Assembly: GCA_014190295.1 (NCBI GenBank)
Contig: BJGF01000004.1
Coordinates: 1-46,443, forward strand
Direction of reading: 5' to 3'
Source: Actinomycetes bacterium
GTDB lineage: Bacteria; Actinomycetota; Acidimicrobiia; Acidimicrobiales; Ilumatobacteraceae
DNA length: 46,443 nucleotides
A program made the translations under genes and the position numbers. Below are positions 41,179 to 46,443 of the stretch, piece by piece. A model generated the notes under the pieces. The model was not told where the DNA came from. It worked only from the letters and a program-made list of their open reading frames with translations, and ran no database searches. Positions within the stretch are counted from its first letter, which is position 1, and each line of letters starts with the position of its first letter.

Positions 41179-42062
41179 ATACAGATTTCTCGACAGCGAA
41201 GGTTCGCAATAAGCTCTCACCGTTAAAACTGCTCATTTGGGGCTACATAATCTGGAGCCTCGTACCCGTGATAATCGCCGTGGCTTATTCTTTTAATGAC
41301 GGTCGAAGTCGCTCGGTTTGGCAAGGCTTTTCTTTGCGTTGGTGGTTTACCGACCCGCATGCTTCGTTATGGCACAACGACGCAATGCGCAACGCGATCA
41401 CAAACTCACTGATCCTTTCATTTTCGACAATGTTGATCGTCACCCCACTTGGCATCACTCTGGCAATCGGTGCGCAACGAATTAGAGGCAGAAGCAAAAT
41501 CGTCGTGCAAAGTTTGACCTCTGCGCCGCTGATTACACCAGAAATTGTTGTTGGTGCAGCTTTGCTGCTTACCTTCACGCGTTTATTCACGATGATTCCA
41601 CTTGGCTACACGGCACAACTTTTAGGCAACGTGACATTTTCGCTCTCAAGTGTCGTGATAATTGTGCGAGCAAGATTAATTTCAATAGGTTCGTCATTCG
41701 AAGAAGCAGCACGCGATTTAGGGGCAACGTCGGTTCAAGCGTTGCGGTTCGTTTTAATGCCGATGCTCTGGCCATCTGTGATGGCAAGTCTCGTAGTTGT
41801 TTTTGCAACCGTTATCGACGACTTCGTAATCACAAGTTTTCTGTCATCTGGCATTGGTTCAGAAACCGTGCCGTTGAGAATCTATTCGTCTGTGCGCGGT
41901 GGTGCTACACCGGCGCTAAACGCCCTGGCGACTCTGCTCGTACTCACATCTTTCACGGTTTTAATCATCGGCTTATTCGGTCTTTCGACTTGGCGCAAGC
42001 AACATGGCGAGCGTGGCGGTTTGCGTGCGGCACTCGCCGACGTCACACAGATGGAGAACTAG
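41175..42062 (+). CDS. PotC-like ABC transporter permease
   Basis: The second permease of 295 residues. It has a GTG start overlapping the preceding stop, several membrane helices and the EAA loop FEEAARDLGATSVQALRFVL. VIIAVAYSFNDGRSRSVWQG and FSLRWWFTD at the N terminus match PotC proteins. DDFVITSFLSSG is also typical. It forms the channel with the PotB-like subunit and converges on the ATPase gene with a 13-base gap containing a run of seven T bases but no clear hairpin. Confidence 0.9.
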   Translation: MNTDFSTAKVRNKLSPLKLLIWGYIIWSLVPVIIAVAYSFNDGRSRSVWQGFSLRWWFTDPHASLWHNDAMRNAITNSLILSFSTMLIVTPLGITLAIGAQRIRGRSKIVVQSLTSAPLITPEIVVGAALLLTFTRLFTMIPLGYTAQLLGNVTFSLSSVVIIVRARLISIGSSFEEAARDLGATSVQALRFVLMPMLWPSVMASLVVVFATVIDDFVITSFLSSGIGSETVPLRIYSSVRGGATPALNALATLLVLTSFTVLIIGLFGLSTWRKQHGERGGLRAALADVTQMEN

Positions 42063-42075
42063 TCGATTTATTTTT

Positions 42076-43128
42076 TTAGCCGAGTGGCAAAACGCGCACA
42101 GCGTCGGGCAACACATCGATCATCGTCTTTTGCCCCTCAGCCAAATTGGCTGTTGTCTCGTCGTTCGGCACTTCAGCCACCAAAATCGAATCACCTACAG
42201 TTAATCCGACGTGCAACGATGACCCCGCAAAAGTCACTCTATTGATCGTGGCATTATGCGAGCCAACACCGATTCGAATTCTTTCCGGACGAATCATCAC
42301 CATGCCATCACCGAGTGGCGCATTATCGGGTGCAGTAAATTTTTCACCAGCAACTTCTACGATCCCGCGCGACGAAACTCGACCCGACAACAGGTTTGCT
42401 GCACCAATGAAACGTGCAACCTCGACCGAAACCGGTTTTTCATATAGTTCGCGAGGTGCGCCAACTTGCAACAGCCTTCCTTCGCGCATCACACCAATGC
42501 GATCACTCATCGTAAATGCTTCATGTTGATCGTGCGTCACATATATAAAAGTGATACCGATTTGGCGCTGCAACACGGCCAATTCAATTTGTAGCCGCGC
42601 GCGCAACTGTGCATCAAGTGCGCCGAGTGGCTCGTCAAGCAATAACACACTCGGCTCAAGTATCAACGCTCGCGCGAGGGCGACCCGTTGTTGTTCTCCA
42701 CCAGAAAGTTGATGTACTCGCCGATCACCAAAGATGCCAAGTTGCACTAGTTCAAGCGCGTCACTAACGCGTTTGCTTTCTGATTCTTTGCTGTGAGAAT
42801 TTTTCTCAAAACGCAGACCAAAGGCAACGTTCTCACGAACATTCAAATGTGGAAATAATGCATAATTTTGGAACACGGTGTTTAGTGGACGCTTCTCAGG
42901 TTCATCATTTGTGACGTCACGACCGTCAATCAAGATGTTGCCTGCTTCAGGCGACTCAAATCCGCCAATCATTCGCAAAGTTGTCGTTTTGCCGCAACCA
43001 GATGGTCCGAGGAGCGAAAAGAATTCTCCTGCGCGAATCTCGAGCGATACATCATTGACAACGATTCGCTCGCCAAAAGACTTGCGTAAACCTCGCAGAG
43101 TGACAGCACCATCAAGTTCAGTTGCCAT
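42076..43128 (-). CDS. PotA-like spermidine/putrescine-type ABC transporter ATP-binding protein
   Basis: The ATPase of the importer has a C-terminal TOBE regulatory domain. Motifs are Walker A GPSGCGKTT at about 41-49, Q-loop VFQNYALFPHLNV, signature LSGGEQQR, Walker B VLLLDEPLGALD and switch His in VTHDQHEA. The last hundred or so residues form the TOBE part (VMIRPERIRI). I prefer the ATG at 43128, since GAGGGG lies eight bases upstream; a GTG at 43131 adds one residue. Unusually for this transporter type it is on the opposite strand to the binding protein and permeases, so its expression must be coordinated separately. Confidence 0.92.
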   Translation of the reverse strand: MATELDGAVTLRGLRKSFGERIVVNDVSLEIRAGEFFSLLGPSGCGKTTTLRMIGGFESPEAGNILIDGRDVTNDEPEKRPLNTVFQNYALFPHLNVRENVAFGLRFEKNSHSKESESKRVSDALELVQLGIFGDRRVHQLSGGEQQRVALARALILEPSVLLLDEPLGALDAQLRARLQIELAVLQRQIGITFIYVTHDQHEAFTMSDRIGVMREGRLLQVGAPRELYEKPVSVEVARFIGAANLLSGRVSSRGIVEVAGEKFTAPDNAPLGDGMVMIRPERIRIGVGSHNATINRVTFAGSSLHVGLTVGDSILVAEVPNDETTANLAEGQKTMIDVLPDAVRVLPLG

Positions 43129-43150
43129 CACACATTCCCCTCAGCAAGCA

Positions 43151-43918
43151 CTAAGCCCGCATCGTCTCAATGTTGCCATCAACCGGCAACACTTGACCAG
43201 TTATAAATCTTGAAGCAGGCGAACTCAGAAACACCGCCGCAGCCGCAATATCGCTTGCATCAACAAATGTTTTCATTGAAACTTGATTTTCGTAACCTTG
43301 ACGAATACTTTCTGGGGTCACACCGGTCGCTGCGGCTTCACGCTCAATCACGCCATCCATGCGCGGACCACTCACCGAACCGGGACAAATTGCGTTAACG
43401 CGAACACCATCGGCGCCGAGCTCCATCGCCCACGATTTTGTTAATCCAATGATTCCCCACTTGGCAGCAACATACGGCGAGCGCAACGGATAACCGAAAA
43501 TTCCGGCGCTTGTTGAAATATTGATGATCGAACCGCGAGTCTTGAGCAACATTGGCACGGCTGCTTTCGTACATCGAAATGTGCCGCCCAGATTTATGCG
43601 CACGCACTCGTCGTATGCATCGGCATCCATCTCGTCGACACGTGCCGTTGGCCCAGGCACACCGACGTTATTTACCAAGATGTCTAAGCCACCGAGATCG
43701 CGTTGAATCGCAGAAAACATTGCGGTGACGTCGCTAGTTTTTGCAACATCACAAATATAATTCGGCTTTGTTTTGTCGTTGGCATCACAAACGACAGTTG
43801 TCGCACCAGCCCGAGTCATCGCATCAGCAATTGCTTTGCCAATGCCAGAGCCCCCACCCGTAACAAGTGCTCGCAAACCAGTCAGAGAAAAATCTTGCGA
43901 ATTTTGTGACGTAGTCAT
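43151..43918 (-). CDS. Short-chain dehydrogenase/reductase (SDR)
   Basis: The 255-residue classical SDR has the cofactor loop TGGGSGIG at 20-27, NNVG at 83-86 and the active-site pair Tyr149 and Lys153 (YVAAK). The usual catalytic Ser position aligns with Thr136 in ISTSAG, flanked by Ser135 and Ser137, a small deviation that need not abolish activity. I start at the ATG at 43918; an upstream start at 43951 adds 11 residues unlike the family. The gene lies 22 bases upstream of the PotA-like gene on the same strand, so the two are probably co-transcribed, linking a dehydrogenase step to uptake. Confidence 0.85.
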   Translation of the reverse strand: MTTSQNSQDFSLTGLRALVTGGGSGIGKAIADAMTRAGATTVVCDANDKTKPNYICDVAKTSDVTAMFSAIQRDLGGLDILVNNVGVPGPTARVDEMDADAYDECVRINLGGTFRCTKAAVPMLLKTRGSIINISTSAGIFGYPLRSPYVAAKWGIIGLTKSWAMELGADGVRVNAICPGSVSGPRMDGVIEREAAATGVTPESIRQGYENQVSMKTFVDASDIAAAAVFLSSPASRFITGQVLPVDGNIETMRA

Positions 43919-43963
43919 CTCGTAAAACTTAGTCCGCACACCAGAAATCACCGAATTTCAAAG

Positions 43964-44036
43964 TGGAGCTGAGGGGAATCGAACCCCTGGCCTCTTCCAT
44001 GCCATGGAAGCGCTCTACCAACTGAGCTACAGCCCC
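43964..44036 (-). tRNA. tRNA-Ala (anticodon GGC)
   Basis: A 73-base cloverleaf on the minus strand starts GGGGCTGTAGCTC and ends in discriminator A. The anticodon arm CTTCC/GGAAG encloses the loop ATGGCAT, giving anticodon GGC. The acceptor stem contains G3-U70, the identity element for alanyl-tRNA synthetase. The D-arm (AGCTCAGTTGGTAGAGC) and T-arm (GGTTCGAATCC) are regular. CCA is not encoded. It lies between rsfS and the SDR gene. Confidence 0.97.
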
Positions 44037-44089
44037 AATAAGACTTGTTCACGCTACCCGACAAGCGTGCCGTCAAACTATTCAAACAA

Positions 44090-44464
44090 TTAACTTACGA
44101 GGCGCCAGCTGACTGCAGGGACATCTTGATAAAGACGCTCGATCTCATAAAACCGCCGAGTTTCGTCATCAAAAATGTGCACGACAACACTGCCGTAATC
44201 GATCAAGATCCACTGCTGTTGCGAGACTCCCTCACTTGAAAGCGGTGAGCGCCCAGTTTCGCGGCGAACAGCATCTGTAATTGCATCACTAATTGTTCTG
44301 ACTTGCCGTTTATTGCCGGCACTCGCGACAACAAACAAATCGGTGATCGCCAAAATCTCACCGACGTCTAAAACGGTTACATCTGTTGCTTGTTTTTCAT
44401 CGGCGGCTTTTGCGGCAATCGTCGCGATGCGCAAGGCTTCTGGTTGTGGCTGGTAAGTACTCAT
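44090..44464 (-). CDS. rsfS: Ribosomal silencing factor RsfS
   Basis: The 124-residue protein binds ribosomal protein L14 and blocks subunit joining when nutrients are scarce. The DUF143 core is intact: DVTVLDVGEILAITDLFVVASAGNKRQVRTI, then GVSQQQWILIDYGSVVVHIFDDETRRFYEIERLY. The start overlaps the stop of the LytR_C gene by four bases. The nadD, LytR_C protein, rsfS order is common in actinobacteria. Confidence 0.95.
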   Translation of the reverse strand: MSTYQPQPEALRIATIAAKAADEKQATDVTVLDVGEILAITDLFVVASAGNKRQVRTISDAITDAVRRETGRSPLSSEGVSQQQWILIDYGSVVVHIFDDETRRFYEIERLYQDVPAVSWRLVS

Positions 44465-45681
44465 TCGTCGGAAGGCACAACAGTAGTGGCAGGTAGATCA
44501 GGATTGCCTGTTGAAAACGAAACAAATGACATCCCAAGAACTATTTGCAGATCGACACCTTGCACTCTTTCGCCAGTTTTGACTGCTTGCGTGTTGCCAA
44601 TATATTCTCCGAGCCCTAATTTTGCCAATACGGTCGAGTCAACATAACGAACTTCGGTCACTTCGGGTGGCGGACCGGGCACTTCGCGAACAAGAGCGAT
44701 GTTGAAACCCATCGCCACAAGACGACGCACAATTTCTCGACTAATCGCAGCATCATTAAAAGGACTATCAATTTGCACAGTTAGCCCGCCAGTAACGCCA
44801 GACCCAGTAATCGAAGTCGGTGCAACACTGGCCATAATCATCGTCACTTCTGACGAATCGATGCTGAACATATCTAAACCAGTTGGATTATTGATGCCCG
44901 CTGGCACTTGAGTAGCAGCAAATTGCCAAACTTGAATCGGTCCTGAAAATAATCGCCGTGCGAAACCCGAAATATCGAGTGGCGTGTTCAAGACATCAAC
45001 TTTTTCAGCATCCAGATTCAGCCCGAGCCCGACAGCATTAGCGACGGCAGTCCAAACGGATTTGTGATGATTAAATCTTGCCGATTCGCTCTGGTCAATT
45101 TCGCGAGCAAGAAGAATATTCACAAGAGCCATCGTGTCGGCATCTGATTTGCCGGTTTTTTTAATTATCGTTGTCGTCCGGTCTGCAGTTGTGTTGCGCA
45201 CATCAGAATCAAGAAGTATTTCTACCGACCCAACTGGTTTGAGCAGAAGGACTAATTCTGCGCGACCCAAAATGCCCACAGCAGTAAACGAGACATCGAG
45301 TAGCCCCTCAACGTCAGCGACGAAAGCCGATGGATCATCGGCCGTATACGAATCAAAAACTCGACGCGGCGTTTCACCTTCGCCTACTTCTGCATTTGCT
45401 TTTGCAGGAACCGAAATGATTGTGCCACCGAGACTGTCACCGGCGAGCGCGATCACATTGATGGTCGTGATCTCGTTTGAACTATTTACTGTTGCTAAAA
45501 GTGCAACCGGAGTATCTAAAATTTTCATTTCTTTGACGTTGTTGAGATTGATACCGCTGTCCGAATTGAGCACTGAGTTGTACCCGACAACAAGACCGGC
45601 AGGCAATATCAATGCCCCGAAGACACCGCAACACAACGCAACGAGCATCCGCTGTTTTTGTCTTTGTGGAATTGCGGTCAC
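44461..45681 (-). CDS. Membrane-anchored LytR_C-domain envelope protein (degenerate LCP-like)
   Basis: The 406-residue protein has one membrane segment at about 11-34 and an extracytoplasmic remainder. The C-terminal roughly 100 residues (LTVQIDSPFNDAAISREIVR, then RLVAMGFNIALVREV through VDLQIVLG) have the LytR_C pattern. The middle region, with VALLATVNSSNEITTINVIA, is loosely like the LCP domain that attaches teichoic acid or arabinogalactan to peptidoglycan. I could not identify the conserved catalytic Asp and Arg residues, so it may be a non-catalytic relative. It overlaps nadD upstream and rsfS downstream by four bases each, a tightly coupled trio. Confidence 0.72.
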   Translation of the reverse strand: MTAIPQRQKQRMLVALCCGVFGALILPAGLVVGYNSVLNSDSGINLNNVKEMKILDTPVALLATVNSSNEITTINVIALAGDSLGGTIISVPAKANAEVGEGETPRRVFDSYTADDPSAFVADVEGLLDVSFTAVGILGRAELVLLLKPVGSVEILLDSDVRNTTADRTTTIIKKTGKSDADTMALVNILLAREIDQSESARFNHHKSVWTAVANAVGLGLNLDAEKVDVLNTPLDISGFARRLFSGPIQVWQFAATQVPAGINNPTGLDMFSIDSSEVTMIMASVAPTSITGSGVTGGLTVQIDSPFNDAAISREIVRRLVAMGFNIALVREVPGPPPEVTEVRYVDSTVLAKLGLGEYIGNTQAVKTGERVQGVDLQIVLGMSFVSFSTGNPDLPATTVVPSDE

Positions 45682-46259
45682 TTTTTTGACCCATATAAAC
45701 CGCGCGCGGAAATAACTTGCATCACTTCGTCGGAGATTAGATATTCAAGTGGTCGCCCATCAACGAAACGAGCGCGCAGGTCTGATGAACTCACTTCGAG
45801 CCTTGGCACTTCGACACGGTTCCAGGTGAACTCGCTTGGCGGCATAAGCGGCGAACCAGGTCGGTCAACAACAACCAATGTTGAAAGTTTGGCGATTTCA
45901 TTTGAGCGTTGCCATGTGCCAAATTTTGCTGCGGCATCATCGCCGACGATCGTGAAGAGTTCGGCGCCTGGGTAACGCACGCCTAGCGCGGTCAAAGTAT
46001 CAGCCGTAAAACTCGGACCACCGCGGGTGATTTCGTCATCACCGGCAACAAGTCCATCAACGTCCTTGATTGCTGCTCGAACCATCGCCAAACGATCAAC
46101 TGCACTGGCCACCTCGCGAGTACCGTGCTTTTGCCATGGGTCGTTGGCGACCATCAGTATGACAATGTCGAGTTTGAGCACATTTCGCACGTTTACGGCC
46201 GTAACTAGGTGACCTAAGTGTGGAGGATCAAATGTTCCCCCAAACAGTCCGACACGCAT
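45678..46259 (-). CDS. nadD: Nicotinate-nucleotide adenylyltransferase
   Basis: The 193-residue enzyme converts nicotinate mononucleotide to deamido-NAD in NAD synthesis. The nucleotidyltransferase motif GGTFDPPHLGH has His14 and His17. VANDPWQK and the late SSSDLRARF (the ISSTxxR-like motif) are also present. I chose the ATG at 46259 because the family begins MRVGLFGGTFDPPH; a longer frame from 46322 adds 21 residues with no family similarity. It heads the nadD, LytR_C, rsfS trio. Confidence 0.95.
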   Translation of the reverse strand: MRVGLFGGTFDPPHLGHLVTAVNVRNVLKLDIVILMVANDPWQKHGTREVASAVDRLAMVRAAIKDVDGLVAGDDEITRGGPSFTADTLTALGVRYPGAELFTIVGDDAAAKFGTWQRSNEIAKLSTLVVVDRPGSPLMPPSEFTWNRVEVPRLEVSSSDLRARFVDGRPLEYLISDEVMQVISARGLYGSKK

Positions 46260-46443
46260 TGGCACTATCAAAGTGTACGAGTTTACGTATCCGTCAGAAC
46301 TAATTGAATCTGTGAAAGCCATATAAACCTTGAGGAAAATAATTTATGAAAAGTTTCACTTACCTCTTGCACAAAAGTTGCCGATGCCCTAATGTATCTA
46401 GTCCCCGAATACCCCCCCTTACCCCCCAATCCCCCAAAAAAAA
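46260..46443. other. Non-coding or contig-end region with C and A runs
   Basis: These 184 bases hold no recognisable gene. From 46402 on the plus strand the sequence becomes runs of C (four, seven, six and five) broken by short A/T groups and ends in eight A bases. An ATG at 46346 with GAGGAAAA upstream opens a frame that stays open to the window end, but its last codons are low-complexity Pro and Lys. The homopolymers suggest a contig end with reduced sequence quality. Confidence 0.55.

Noticed and set aside
46346-46443. Plus-strand gene starting at 46346 and leaving the window
   Set aside because: There is a possible ribosome-binding site, but the frame is short and ends in homopolymer-encoded Pro and Lys, so it cannot be supported.

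Overview
The window looks like part of a chromosome from an actinobacterium, most likely an aquatic member of Acidimicrobiia (Ilumatobacter-like). This is inferred from gene content, not from a marker search. Supporting signs are the fused F0 synthase FbiC, two F420-dependent luciferase-like oxidoreductases, an RNase J next to dapA and ftsK, class A PBP and LytR_C envelope proteins, and a base composition that by eye is near or a little below 50% GC, low for the phylum. Genes are tightly packed, with many 1-4 base overlaps, and no gap exceeds 300 bases. I saw no insertion sequence, phage, CRISPR array, rRNA or plasmid function.

Layout. A minus-strand housekeeping backbone runs through the window: nadD-lytR_C-rsfS and tRNA-Ala (46.3-44.0 kb), rbfA-truB-ribF (31.9-29.6 kb), rpsO-pnp-dapB (25.6-21.9 kb), dapA-rnj-ftsK-rimO-pgsA-cinA (12.7-4.9 kb), a saccharopine-dehydrogenase-like gene, and a class A penicillin-binding protein followed by the start of a zinc-ribbon protein (2.5-0 kb). 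Mostly plus-strand accessory blocks sit between these segments.

Accessory block A (12.8-21.8 kb) holds a TetR regulator with a diiron ferritin-like oxygenase candidate, a polar amino-acid ABC transporter, a secreted beta-lactamase-fold serine hydrolase, a fatty acyl-CoA ligase, a DedA-like membrane protein and a lysine-tailed thiol peroxidase. Block B (25.7-29.6 kb) holds riboflavin synthase, a chorismate mutase-VOC fusion and fbiC. Riboflavin synthase releases 5-amino-6-ribitylaminouracil and chorismate mutase feeds tyrosine synthesis. These are the two substrates of FbiC, so the block may be an F0/F420 precursor-supply module. leuS follows, divergent from rbfA.

Accessory block C (34.8-43.9 kb) holds an F420-type oxidoreductase, a PhyH-type Fe/2-oxoglutarate oxygenase overlapping a Rieske oxygenase, a class III aminotransferase, a PotABCD-type polyamine/betaine ABC transporter and an SDR dehydrogenase. 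It reads as an uptake-and-oxidation island for a small amine or quaternary ammonium compound; the substrate is unknown.

The points most worth a second look are the ribE-chorismate mutase/VOC-fbiC block, the amine oxidation island, a structured rpsO leader, an RNase J without its C-terminal domain, a lysine-rich tail on Tpx, a strong inverted repeat at the TetR start, and two gene-start anomalies in the amino-acid transporter/serine hydrolase block.
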